From SAR202 cluster bacterium (lineage in GTDB: Bacteria; Chloroflexota; Dehalococcoidia; Lucifugimonadales; OSU-TB39): a stretch of DNA of 64,000 bases. The stretch is from positions 228,593 through 292,592 of the forward strand of contig VFGY01000037.1 of NCBI GenBank assembly GCA_009392195.1, in the 5' to 3' direction. The position numbers and the translations under genes were made by a program. The notes under the pieces are model-generated. The model saw nothing but the letters and a program-made list of their open reading frames with translations. It made no database searches and was not told where the DNA came from. Positions 18,552-26,927 of the stretch are shown one piece after another; within the stretch, counting starts at the first letter, position 1; every line of letters begins with the position of its first letter.

Positions 18552-19589
18552 TTATCCACCGATTTTATACATTTCTACGCGTCTTGGTTTGTCTGTTTGG
18601 TTTGGCTTATCTTTTTGCAAAGACCGTAGCTCTGAATATCTGTCTGTGCGATTTTTCCACACATTTCCAATAATATCTGCTATTTCAGTATCGCTAAGCC
18701 CCGATCTCATTGGGGTTTTTAAGTCTGTACCTAATTGTGTAAATAAACATGTGGCCAGCTTTCCTTCGGGAGACAACCTTAATCTGGTACAGTCGCTACA
18801 AAAAGGTTGTGTGATTGAAGATATGATTCCTATTTCGTTACCGCTGTGTTTGTATTGGTATCGGGCTGCAACTTCTCCTCGATAATTGTTAGGTAAGGGT
18901 TCAAGTGGCAATTCTTCACCAATTTTAGAGAGTATTTCTTTTGCAGAAACAACATCTTTAGCGCTCCAACTATTTAAAGTGCCCACGTCCATATATTCTA
19001 TGAATCGCAGGATATGGCCTCGGGCGTCAAAAAATTTAGCCAAATCTAGTATTGTATGAAAATTAACGTTTTTTTGCACAACAGCATTTATTTTTATAGG
19101 GGAAAACCCTGCATCCTCTGCAGCTTCTATTCCTTCAATAACCTTGGATACTGAAACATCTTTGCCGTTCATTTTCTTGAAAATGTTATCATCTAGTGTG
19201 TCTAGGCTTACTGTAAGGCGATTTAGACCAAACTCTTTTAAAATCAAGGCTTTATCTTTTAGCAAATAACCGTTAGTTGTTAACGAAATATCCAAAGAAG
19301 GATTGCTATTGGAAATTGATTTTATAAGAGTTTCCAAATTCGGCCTGATAAGTGGTTCGCCGCCTGTAATTCGAACTTTTTTGAGTCCAAACGCTGCAAA
19401 AATCCGGATTAACCTAGAAATTTCTTCAAAAGACAATAACTCATGATTTGGCAAAAAAGAATAGCCTTCACCATAAATCTTTGCCGGCATACAGTATGGG
19501 CAACGGAAGTTGCACTTGTCGATCACAGATACTCGCAAATCCCTTAGAGGTCTATTAAATTTGTCTTTCATTATTGAAGACGGGTTCAT
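18552..19589 (-). CDS. moaA: GTP 3',8-cyclase
   Basis: Radical SAM enzyme that, before MoaC, rearranges GTP in molybdenum cofactor synthesis. The N-terminal [4Fe-4S] motif is C26, C30, C33 (CNFRCPYC). The C-terminal cluster uses C264, C267 and C281 (FCSDCTRL and ATCLF). The protein ends in the functionally important Gly-Gly tail. Length 345 is normal. The next gene carries the moaC domain, and moeA lies 36 kb away in the window. The 156 nt upstream (19590-19745) show no recognisable riboswitch. Confidence 0.95.
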   Translation of the reverse strand: MNPSSIMKDKFNRPLRDLRVSVIDKCNFRCPYCMPAKIYGEGYSFLPNHELLSFEEISRLIRIFAAFGLKKVRITGGEPLIRPNLETLIKSISNSNPSLDISLTTNGYLLKDKALILKEFGLNRLTVSLDTLDDNIFKKMNGKDVSVSKVIEGIEAAEDAGFSPIKINAVVQKNVNFHTILDLAKFFDARGHILRFIEYMDVGTLNSWSAKDVVSAKEILSKIGEELPLEPLPNNYRGEVAARYQYKHSGNEIGIISSITQPFCSDCTRLRLSPEGKLATCLFTQLGTDLKTPMRSGLSDTEIADIIGNVWKNRTDRYSELRSLQKDKPNQTDKPRRVEMYKIGG

Positions 19590-19745
19590 AAATCTAGTAA
19601 TTGGCCTCCAAAAAGTTAAACCGTGATAATAATTTTACAACTAAAGGCTAAAATAAAGAATAATTTCAACAAATTGGTAGCTTATTAAAATTGTACTATG
19701 AAAAACAATCAAATCAATTCAAATAAAACGTAATTAGGAAAAAAT

Positions 19746-20333
19746 TTACCCGTGCAAAAACATTAACAATTGAGAAGCTGCTTTTGAGCGATGGCTTATT
19801 TGAGATTTTTGGTCTTCGGATAATTCGCCTGCTGTGCTTTTCAGGGAAGGGATATAAAATATAGGGTCGTATCCGAAACCATTTGTACCTTTGGGGTGGA
19901 ATTCGATAAATCCTTCAAGAACCCCTTCGTATACGGTGTTTTTCCCGTCTGGCCAAGCGAGGGCCAAGCTAGTGCGGAATCTTGCTTTTCTTAGATGCCA
20001 AGGGATATCCTTCATTTCTTCAAGAACTAGATTTATGCGGTCTTTATCGGAAAGACCCTCGCCGCCATATCTGGCAGAATATATTCCTGGCAACCCATTA
20101 AGAGCATCAATCTCGATGCCGGAGTCATCAGCAAGGCATAAATGGTTTGAGGCAATAGAATATGCATTGGCTTTGATTAAAGCGTTTTCTTCAAAGGAAC
20201 TTCCTGTTTCAGGCACAGACAAATTTAATCCGACATCATCTGGACTAATTAAAGAATAATTAGATTCCTTTAAAAGCAATCTAAATTCCTGTATTTTGCC
20301 GGCGTTTGTTGTTGCTAATAAGAGATCAGGCAT
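19746..20333 (-). CDS. rdgB: XTP/dITP diphosphatase (RdgB/HAM1)
   Basis: House-cleaning pyrophosphatase that hydrolyses non-canonical purine NTPs. Signature motifs: LLATTNAGKIQEF near the start, LADDSGIEIDALNG, SARYGG, and FGYDPIF. The frame is open 38 codons further upstream into fba, but the ATG at 20333 starts the conserved MPDLLLATTNAGK and leaves 19 nt after the fba stop, so I use it. Last gene of the tkt-fbp-fba operon. No strong ribosome binding site is visible. Confidence 0.93.
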   Translation of the reverse strand: MPDLLLATTNAGKIQEFRLLLKESNYSLISPDDVGLNLSVPETGSSFEENALIKANAYSIASNHLCLADDSGIEIDALNGLPGIYSARYGGEGLSDKDRINLVLEEMKDIPWHLRKARFRTSLALAWPDGKNTVYEGVLEGFIEFHPKGTNGFGYDPIFYIPSLKSTAGELSEDQKSQISHRSKAASQLLMFLHG

Positions 20334-20352
20334 ATGATATATAAGGTTTAGG

Positions 20353-21363
20353 TTATGCTGAATAAGTTCCTTCTCGGGCAGCGCTAGTAACCTCGGCTCT
20401 TTGGTAAAAGCTGTCTTGTGCTGCTTTAGAATTCCCCTCAATTCCACTCCATTCTTTTAATGGAGATGCCTGTAGGCCCCTTCCGTATGAAAAGCTTAAT
20501 TGCCACGGAGCTGCGGCTGACTTTGCAGCTTTATTAATGCTGTTTAAGTTGATCGTTGCTTCTTCGTCGCTTTGCCCTCCTGAAAGAAAAACTATTCCTG
20601 GAACAGAAGAAGGAACTGTATTCATTAGACATGCTAATGTTTTTTCTGCAACTTGTTCTGCGGAGGCTCTATTATCGGCATTTTTGCCGGAAAGAACCAT
20701 GTTGGGCTTTAATAGTGTCCCTTCGAGCGCTACATTTTGACAGCCTAGTTCATAGTAAACTTCTCGTAAAGTTGTTTTTGTTACCTGCATACAAGTATCT
20801 ATATCGTGTGTTCCGTCCATCAACACTTCAGGCTCAACGATTGGGACAAGTCCTGCTTCTTGACTGAGCGCTGCAAACCTTGCTAGGGCATGGGCATTTG
20901 TATTTATGCAATATTGGGTAGGTATCGAATCGCCAATTTCGATGACGCCCCTCCACTTTGTGAACTTGGCGCCTAACTCGCGATACTCATCCAGCCTTTC
21001 TCTTAATCCATCCAGTCCTTCTGTAACTGTTTCAGTCCTTGATCCAGCTAGAGGCTTAGCTCCCTTGTCAACCTTGATTCCTGGGATCATTCCATTATTG
21101 GTTATAGTTTTTACCAGAGAAACCCCGTCATTTCCTTGCTGTCGCATCGTTTCATCATACAATATGATGCCACTGATAAACTGAGAAACATTATTGGTTG
21201 TGAACAACAACTCCCTATAGTTTCTGCGATTTGTTTCAGTAGAATCTACGCCAATAGAATCAAATCTTTTTTTGATTGTCCCCGAACTTTCATCGGCAGC
21301 CAGTATCCCTTTTCTCGGCGCCACTAATTCAGTTGCTATTTTGGATAGAGCTTGAAGATTCAT
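20353..21363 (-). CDS. Class I fructose-bisphosphate aldolase
   Basis: A 336-residue eukaryote-like class I (Schiff-base) aldolase that cleaves or forms fructose 1,6-bisphosphate. By alignment with the rabbit enzyme the key residues are D24 (LAADES), K136 (FTKWR), E177 (VEPEV) and the Schiff-base lysine K219 (EGTLLKPNMV). It is complete. It lies 10 nt downstream of fbp, its metabolic partner in gluconeogenesis. Confidence 0.93.
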   Translation of the reverse strand: MNLQALSKIATELVAPRKGILAADESSGTIKKRFDSIGVDSTETNRRNYRELLFTTNNVSQFISGIILYDETMRQQGNDGVSLVKTITNNGMIPGIKVDKGAKPLAGSRTETVTEGLDGLRERLDEYRELGAKFTKWRGVIEIGDSIPTQYCINTNAHALARFAALSQEAGLVPIVEPEVLMDGTHDIDTCMQVTKTTLREVYYELGCQNVALEGTLLKPNMVLSGKNADNRASAEQVAEKTLACLMNTVPSSVPGIVFLSGGQSDEEATINLNSINKAAKSAAAPWQLSFSYGRGLQASPLKEWSGIEGNSKAAQDSFYQRAEVTSAAREGTYSA

Positions 21364-21373
21364 ATTTTAACTC

Positions 21374-22315
21374 CTACTTTTTATATGATACGACCAATTC
21401 AACTGCATCGGAGTTGCCCAATATTAATGGAGTCCTTTGGTGTAAAATTTTTGGCTCCACATCCAATATGCCTTCTTTCCCTGAAGAGCCTACTCCGCCT
21501 GCCTGCTTTATTATGTAACTGAGAGGGTTGGCTTCATACATTAGCCGCAATTTCCCATTAGGGCTATTTTCATCTTGTGGGTAGATAAACACTCCTCCCT
21601 TGAGGAGGTTTCTGTGAAAATCAGCCACAAGTGACCCTACGTACCTTAAAGAATAAGATGACTGCAATTTGATTAAAGAACCTTGAATATTTTTGGAAAA
21701 TCCATTCCAATTACCGTAATTAACGCTATAATATTTCCAATTTGAAGGCAAAACAACATTTTGGTTTGTCAGTACGAACATACCGGTGGAAGTGTCAAGG
21801 GTAAATGATTGTACTCCAGACTTGGAAGCAATAACCATAACTGTGCTTGATCCATATACCACATATGCCGCTGCCACTTGATTACTTCCCTTAGAAAGAA
21901 GAGATGATTCATTCAGTTGGCTTTGAAAATTCCTAGGCCAGATTCCGAAAATTGAACCTATACTTACGGCAACATCAATGTTGCTTGAACCGTCAACTGG
22001 ATCCATGTTAACAAGATAGGGTGAGTGGTCGTCTCCCGTGAATTCGGGGCCTTCTAGTTCCTCTGAGCCTACCATGGCAACCTGACCACATTTTCTAAAA
22101 GAATCAATAAAAACCTCGTTGCCGGACTCGTCAAGCTTTTGAACCTCTTCTCCTTGTACGTTTGTTTTACCCGTTGTTCCGTGATGGTTATCGATATTTA
22201 ATCTGTCGACTTGTTTTTGAATAGTCAAGGCACCAGAAGCGATAGCCATGAAAACCTCTGAAAGATTAGGTTCGATATTCGAGTTAGTATTTAGGTGTGT
22301 TTCGAGATTTGTGAT
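21374..22315 (-). CDS. fbp: Fructose-1,6-bisphosphatase class I, probable AUC start
   Basis: Dephosphorylates fructose 1,6-bisphosphate in gluconeogenesis. Metal and substrate motifs: GSEELEGP, MDPVDGSSNID, YVGSLVADFHR and GKLRLMYEANP. The first AUG (22249) would give 291 residues and drop the conserved N-terminal region. In frame upstream, TNLETHL and NLSEVFMAIASGALTIQ align with the family N-terminus (E. coli KTLGEFI and LTALLSAIKLGAKII). Upstream of that AUG to the stop TAA at 22330-22328 there is no ATG, GTG or TTG, only ATT at 22321 and ATC at 22315. ATC has GGGG with 7-nt spacing, so I mark it as the start (313 residues). The AUG at 22249 also has AGAGG about 5 nt before it, so a shorter form is possible. 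Confidence 0.88.
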   Translation of the reverse strand: MTNLETHLNTNSNIEPNLSEVFMAIASGALTIQKQVDRLNIDNHHGTTGKTNVQGEEVQKLDESGNEVFIDSFRKCGQVAMVGSEELEGPEFTGDDHSPYLVNMDPVDGSSNIDVAVSIGSIFGIWPRNFQSQLNESSLLSKGSNQVAAAYVVYGSSTVMVIASKSGVQSFTLDTSTGMFVLTNQNVVLPSNWKYYSVNYGNWNGFSKNIQGSLIKLQSSYSLRYVGSLVADFHRNLLKGGVFIYPQDENSPNGKLRLMYEANPLSYIIKQAGGVGSSGKEGILDVEPKILHQRTPLILGNSDAVELVVSYKK

Positions 22316-22347
22316 TTTAATTCCCCTTTATGCTTTACGGAACAGTT

Positions 22348-23295
22348 TTAAGACTTTCTGGAAATTACTTTTTCAACAGCACTTTCTATCGCAAAAGATG
22401 AAAGTTTATATTTCTTTAAAAGTTCATTAGGCGGTCCTGACTCCGCATATTGTGTGAGGGCAACATTTTCTGTCGGCGTGGGAATGTTATTGCCTAAAAT
22501 TAGTCCTACAGCGGATCCTAGTCCTCCATTAATGTAATGTTCTTCCGCGGTGACGATAGCCCCAGTCTTTCGAGCTGATTCAATTATTATCGAGGCATCA
22601 ATGGGCTTAATTGTGGACATGTTAATAATTCTGCAGTTTATACCTTTTGCGGAAAGGCTTTCTGCAGCAACAATGGCTTCGCTCACCATTATGCCGCATG
22701 CGATTATAGTCGCGTCCTCTCCTTCCTTCATTAGCTCGCCTTTCCCTAACTTAAAATCCTCTTTGCTGTGGAGTATCGGGGTGGGTGGTCGAGAGAGCCG
22801 AATATAAAATGGCCCATCTGTAGCAATTGATGTTTTTATTGCGGATCTTGTTTCAACTGAATCTGAAGGAACAACAACATTGAAATTTGGCAAGGCATTC
22901 ATTATTGCAATGTCTTCTATGCTTTGGGCAGATATTCCATCTTCGCCCGTAAGCAAGCCGGCATGTGTAACAATGATTTTGACGTTTAGGTTCGATTGTG
23001 AGACCCCAACCCTGATTTGATCATAAGGTCTACTTGAGCCAAATACCGCAAATGTACTTACAATTGGTATCATACCGCTAGAAGCTAGTCCTGCAGCTAC
23101 ACTGACAATATTTTGTTCGGCCGGCCCGAAGTCAAAGAATCTTTCCGGATACAAATCAGCAAATTTTGTTACTTGGGTTGATTTATTTAAATCACCTCCA
23201 AGCACTACTAAATTGGGATAAATTTCTCCAAGCTCGGCTAAAACTTCTCCTGATGCGATTCGGGTTTCAGCGGTCTTAAATTCCTTGGTTGACAT
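22348..23295 (-). CDS. Transketolase C-terminal subunit
   Basis: A 315-residue protein carrying the pyrimidine-binding and C-terminal domains of a split transketolase. The conserved FDFGPAEQNIVSVAAGLA has the glutamate that activates thiamine diphosphate, followed by STFAVFGSSRPYDQIR and the ITHAGL-like VTHAGLLTGEDG. It pairs with the N-terminal subunit gene 43 nt upstream. Together they exchange two-carbon units between sugar phosphates. Split transketolases are usual in archaea and several bacterial phyla including Chloroflexota. Confidence 0.92.
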   Translation of the reverse strand: MSTKEFKTAETRIASGEVLAELGEIYPNLVVLGGDLNKSTQVTKFADLYPERFFDFGPAEQNIVSVAAGLASSGMIPIVSTFAVFGSSRPYDQIRVGVSQSNLNVKIIVTHAGLLTGEDGISAQSIEDIAIMNALPNFNVVVPSDSVETRSAIKTSIATDGPFYIRLSRPPTPILHSKEDFKLGKGELMKEGEDATIIACGIMVSEAIVAAESLSAKGINCRIINMSTIKPIDASIIIESARKTGAIVTAEEHYINGGLGSAVGLILGNNIPTPTENVALTQYAESGPPNELLKKYKLSSFAIESAVEKVISRKS

Positions 23296-23338
23296 TTTAT
23301 TACCTTACAAATGATGTGTTTAAGCTGTTACAGCACAA

Positions 23339-24169
23339 TTAATCATGGAAGATTTCACCTAAAGCTCTGTCTAGTTCTTCTTTATTGGGAGCCTTTCCGT
23401 GAAACCCAGGATTATTTTCCATGAAACTTACACCCTTTCCTTTAACTGTTTTTGCAATAATAACGCTAGGGGTGTTTTTAATAGACTTTGTTCTGTTTAA
23501 TGCAGGAATAATTTCGTCGAAGGAGTGGCCGTTGATTGAAGCCACGTCCCACCCGAAAGACTTCCATTTGTCTTCGAAAGGCTCAATATCCATTGCTTCT
23601 TTAGTAAACCGGTCGTTTTGAATACCGTTTCTATCTACAATCGCAACAAGGTTGTCCAATTTATGGTGAGAGGCGGACATTGCTGCTTCCCAAATCTGGC
23701 CTTCATCACATTCTCCGTCTCCTAACAATACGTATGTCGTGGAGTTGTTATTGTTAAGCCGTGCGGCAATTGCTGCACCGACCCCAAATGATAGTCCTTG
23801 GCCTAGAGAACCGCCTGACATCTCAACGCCAGGAGTTTTAATGTGTGCATGTCCTTGAAGTCTACTGTTAATTTTTCTGAAGGTTAGCAATTCTGATTCA
23901 GGGAAATAACCGCTTTGAGCTAATGCAACATACAAAACGGGACAGGCATGAGCTTTGCTTAGGACAAATTTATCTCTATATTCCCATTTTGGGTTATTAG
24001 GGTCGTGTTTAAGTATATTGAAATATAGTGACGCAAGTAGTTCAACCGACGAGAGAGACCCTCCGGGATGACCGCTTTGCACTTCGTGAATCATTTCAAG
24101 AATATTGCGTCTCATTTCTCGTGCAACTGTTTCTAGATTTGCTTTTTCGGTTTTACCAATAGAATTGAT
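23339..24169 (-). CDS. Transketolase N-terminal subunit, probable AUC start
   Basis: Thiamine-diphosphate-binding half of a split transketolase: SGHPGGSLSS, LSKAHACP, MSGGSLGQGLS, and the ThDP motif GDGECDEGQIWEA. The first AUG (24115) begins within the conserved first helix. In frame upstream, ANLETVARE continues the family pattern, and no ATG, GTG or TTG precedes it before a stop codon. An ATC at 24169 has GAGG with 9-nt spacing and gives 276 residues. I place the start there, with the AUG as fallback. First gene of tktN-tktC-fbp-fba-rdgB. Confidence 0.88.
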   Translation of the reverse strand: MNSIGKTEKANLETVAREMRRNILEMIHEVQSGHPGGSLSSVELLASLYFNILKHDPNNPKWEYRDKFVLSKAHACPVLYVALAQSGYFPESELLTFRKINSRLQGHAHIKTPGVEMSGGSLGQGLSFGVGAAIAARLNNNNSTTYVLLGDGECDEGQIWEAAMSASHHKLDNLVAIVDRNGIQNDRFTKEAMDIEPFEDKWKSFGWDVASINGHSFDEIIPALNRTKSIKNTPSVIIAKTVKGKGVSFMENNPGFHGKAPNKEELDRALGEIFHD

Positions 24170-24232
24170 TTTATGTGACCTCTTTTTAATTATTTAGTGG
24201 ATTAATAAAAGAACTTGGAAAAGCACGGCGTA

Positions 24233-24241
24233 ATTATAGCA
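24233..24241 (-). promoter_or_regulatory. Extended -10 promoter of the tkt operon
   Basis: TGCTATAAT on the minus strand is a perfect extended -10 (TGN-TATAAT). No clear -35 is present. It would start transcription near 24226, about 57 nt before the proposed tktN start. It is back to back with the pspA promoter. Confidence 0.5.
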
Positions 24242-24260
24242 GTCCACAGTACATTATATC

Positions 24261-24294
24261 TACATCATGCACCTAGATTTTCATGATGTATAAT
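24261..24294 (+). promoter_or_regulatory. pspA promoter -10 with overlapping 9-bp inverted repeat
   Basis: TACATCATG (24261-24269) and CATGATGTA (24282-24290) are perfect inverted repeats separated by 12 nt. The right arm runs into a perfect TATAAT (24289-24294). Arm centres are 21 bp apart, two helical turns, as expected for a dimeric regulator. There is no good -35 at 17-18 nt, so activation or repression at this site is plausible. pspA starts 35 nt downstream of the -10. Confidence 0.5.
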
Positions 24295-24328
24295 GGGATT
24301 AAATCAATAAGCAACTCGGAGGATAAAA

Positions 24329-25060
24329 ATGGGAATGCTATCAAGGATGACCATGATTGTTAAGTCTAAAGTGAGTACAGTTTTGGATAAAGCTGAAGAC
24401 CCAAGAGAAACGTTAGATTATTCGTATGAAAAACAAATGGAGAGCCTTCGGAAAGTGAAAAGAAGTGTTTTGGAAATGGTAACGAATAAAAGAAGGCTTG
24501 AACTACAAGCAGGAAAGGTTGAAGCTAAAGTAGAAAAACTGACAGCGCAAGCAAAGGAAGCGCTTAATGTGGGTAGAGAGGATTTAGCAAGGATTGCTTT
24601 AGAAAGAAAACGATCAGCAATTTCGGAGCTTCAGGCACTGGAAGACCAGCTTGGTGGCCTAGAAATTGAACAAGAGAAATTAACCCGTGCTGAACAGAGG
24701 TTACAGTCTAAGGTAGAAGCTTTTAGAACAAAAAAAGAAATAATTAAAGCACAATATAATGCAGCCCAGGCCCAAGTTAGAATAGGTTCTGCCTTATCAG
24801 GAGTTTCAGAAGAAATGGGTGATGTCTCTATAGCTATAGAGAGGGCCCAATCAAAAACCGAAAGTCTCCAAGCTAAAGCTGGTGCAATTGATGAGCTAAT
24901 AGTTTCTGGAGTTTTGGACGACCCCCTTAATATGGGGAAAGACGAAATAGAAATAGAACTTGAAAAACTTTCTTCATCTTCTTCTGTTGAAGATGAAATG
25001 AAAGCACTGAAAGACGAAATAGGTGAAAACAATACTAAGCAATTAGAGGAAGGCAAATAA
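24329..25060 (+). CDS. pspA: PspA/IM30 family phage shock protein A
   Basis: A 243-residue protein, almost entirely alpha-helical coiled coil (about residues 25-185), of the PspA/Vipp1 family that binds stressed inner-membrane patches. The N-terminal amphipathic helix MGMLSRMTMIVKSKV and the EDPRETLDYSYEKQ pattern are typical. The acidic C-terminal tail (about 205-243) is longer than in E. coli. CGGAGG lies 6 nt before the ATG. It overlaps pspAA by 1 nt (TAATG). Confidence 0.92.
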   Translation: MGMLSRMTMIVKSKVSTVLDKAEDPRETLDYSYEKQMESLRKVKRSVLEMVTNKRRLELQAGKVEAKVEKLTAQAKEALNVGREDLARIALERKRSAISELQALEDQLGGLEIEQEKLTRAEQRLQSKVEAFRTKKEIIKAQYNAAQAQVRIGSALSGVSEEMGDVSIAIERAQSKTESLQAKAGAIDELIVSGVLDDPLNMGKDEIEIELEKLSSSSSVEDEMKALKDEIGENNTKQLEEGK

Positions 25061-25338
25061 TGATAGTTAGAATACTGTCTGAAGACCAATATGATTTACC
25101 GGGGAAATATATAGATGAATTAAATTCTATAGATAACGAACTAGTCGAGTTGGTAGAAGAGGGAAAAGTAACAGATTTCACTCCAAAGCTGGAAAAAATG
25201 CTGAGCCTTGTTCGCAAAAACGGCACCTTGATACCTGTAGATGAACTTGTAGAATCTGATTTGGTGTTACCTAATTCAGATATTAGTTTTGATGAAGCTA
25301 CGTCTTTGTTTAAAGGTGAAGGCCTGATCCCTGGTTAA
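25060..25338 (+). CDS. pspAA: PspA-associated protein PspAA
   Basis: A 92-residue protein beginning MIVRILSEDQYDLPGKY, matching the PspAA family that accompanies PspA in actinobacteria and Chloroflexota. The second half has a helix-loop pattern with LVRKNGTLIPVDEL. Its start codon shares a base with the pspA stop, indicating translational coupling. It probably modulates PspA; the exact mechanism is not established. Convergent with pspAB. Confidence 0.8.
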   Translation: MIVRILSEDQYDLPGKYIDELNSIDNELVELVEEGKVTDFTPKLEKMLSLVRKNGTLIPVDELVESDLVLPNSDISFDEATSLFKGEGLIPG

Positions 25339-25370
25339 TGGCTACGGTATATACGCTGGGCGCAAAGCCT

Positions 25371-25937
25371 CTAAAAAGGTATGCCTGTTAATGGATACCA
25401 CCTGTCTGGCTTTTCAATGTCTATGCCTTCTCTTTCCATAATATTCGCAAGCCGAAATTCTAATTGGTGATCACGTTTTTCTTGATTGTCAAATACTAGA
25501 GGATAGAACTTGCCTCTTTTAGGCAGATAAATCCAGTAAGCATTTTTGCTTTGGAAAAAAAACCCAAATACTGATGCTATTAGCCTGTCTCCGTATCCGT
25601 GGTCTATGAAAGTTTCATTAACGATATGGGCAAATTCAACTAAATCTTCAAAGTCTTTGTCTTCAAACGACACCCACCTTGCTCCCATAGAGTCATCAAG
25701 TATTTGATATCTTGTATTGGTTGCCAAGGAACTGATTTTCAATAAATCACGTATTTCTTTATCTAGCTCCTCGAAAAACAAAGAGTCTACCGGGCTAAAA
25801 AGAACACCGGCATGATTAGAAAAAGAAAGCCCTTCTCTTTCTTCAACAGTTACGGCCGCGCCGACTATTGAAAAAAACTGTTCTCTTTTCGGTTTTTTGA
25901 GTTTGTTTCGCCCAAAGAGAAAAGAGAAAAGACCCAT
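25371..25937 (-). CDS. pspAB: PspA-associated protein PspAB
   Basis: A 188-residue soluble protein. The opening MGLFSFLFGRNK, the middle DDSMGARWVSFED and FAHIVNETFIDHGYGDRL, VFGFF, and the ending RWYPLTGIP match the PspAB family. PspAB genes occur with pspA, pspAA and htpX in actinobacterial and related genomes. Here it is 5 nt downstream of htpX and convergent with pspA-pspAA. Role in membrane stress is inferred from association. Confidence 0.78.
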   Translation of the reverse strand: MGLFSFLFGRNKLKKPKREQFFSIVGAAVTVEEREGLSFSNHAGVLFSPVDSLFFEELDKEIRDLLKISSLATNTRYQILDDSMGARWVSFEDKDFEDLVEFAHIVNETFIDHGYGDRLIASVFGFFFQSKNAYWIYLPKRGKFYPLVFDNQEKRDHQLEFRLANIMEREGIDIEKPDRWYPLTGIPF

Positions 25938-25942
25938 AAGTT

Positions 25943-26884
25943 TTATTCTCCGGTGTATTTACGAGGCCCTTCAAGATCGGCCTGCATATTTCGAAGTTTT
26001 TCAATTCTTTTTTCGGTTGGTGGGTGGCTCGACAATAAATTCCCAATGCTTTTGCCGCTAAGAGCGGGGATTATAAAAAAAGCATTGGCATGCTCGACCG
26101 TACGCAAGTCCTTTTCTGGTATCCTTGCGACATCACCACTTATTTTTTCAAGAGCGGACGCAAGCGTTAGTGGCGATCCGGTTAAGATTGCACCACCTCT
26201 ATCAGCTGCATATTCTCTATACCTGGAAATCGTCAATATAAGAAGTTGGCTGATAAAATACACTAAAATCGTCCCTAGATAAACCGCCATTATGACTAAC
26301 ATTGCTTGCCCGCCACCATCTCTGCTCCTTCTTCCTCCTCCAAATCCGCCAAATAAGCTCATCCAAAATAACATTTGCATAAGAAAGCCTGATATCACAA
26401 CTATCAAGCTAGCCCAAGTTAATACCATGACATCCTTGTTTTTGATGTGGCTTAATTCATGGGCAAGAACAGCTTCAAGTTCTTTTTCGTTAAGCTTGGA
26501 TAACAAGCCTCTGGTAACAGCTATAACAGCATTATTAGGGCTACGGCCTGTAGCGAAAGCATTCGGGACGTGAGTCTCCATTATTGCGATTTTTTTAGGT
26601 TTAGGCATGTCAGCTAGAGCTGCTAGTCTTTCTACGGTAGCGTGGAGCTTGGGCTCCTCTTCCGCGGAAACAACTCTGGCACGAGTACTTGTCAAAACAA
26701 GCTTGTCAGAAGCAAAAAACTGGAATGCAACCATCGCAATACCGATTATCAATAACATTTCTATCGGCATGCCCATTGAAAAAAGAAATAAACCAAAAAA
26801 ACAGTAAAGAAGCAATAACAAGAAACTTGTAAAGAACATCCTTATTGTTAACCCCGTGTCTTTGCCGTAACCTCTTTCACGCAT
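25943..26884 (-). CDS. htpX: HtpX-like M48 zinc metalloprotease
   Basis: A 313-residue inner-membrane protease of heat-shock or envelope quality control. It has two N-terminal TM helices (about 15-37 and 41-58), the zinc motif HELSH at 142-146, two further TM segments, and the third-ligand region YREYAADRGG. The soluble end has SSHPPTEKRI. GGAG lies about 8-9 nt before the ATG. It is the upstream partner of pspAB. Confidence 0.93.
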   Translation of the reverse strand: MRERGYGKDTGLTIRMFFTSFLLLLLYCFFGLFLFSMGMPIEMLLIIGIAMVAFQFFASDKLVLTSTRARVVSAEEEPKLHATVERLAALADMPKPKKIAIMETHVPNAFATGRSPNNAVIAVTRGLLSKLNEKELEAVLAHELSHIKNKDVMVLTWASLIVVISGFLMQMLFWMSLFGGFGGGRRSRDGGGQAMLVIMAVYLGTILVYFISQLLILTISRYREYAADRGGAILTGSPLTLASALEKISGDVARIPEKDLRTVEHANAFFIIPALSGKSIGNLLSSHPPTEKRIEKLRNMQADLEGPRKYTGE

Positions 26885-26927
26885 AACAGATTCTCCCTAA
26901 GTTTATCGTTATAATTAAATTATACAT

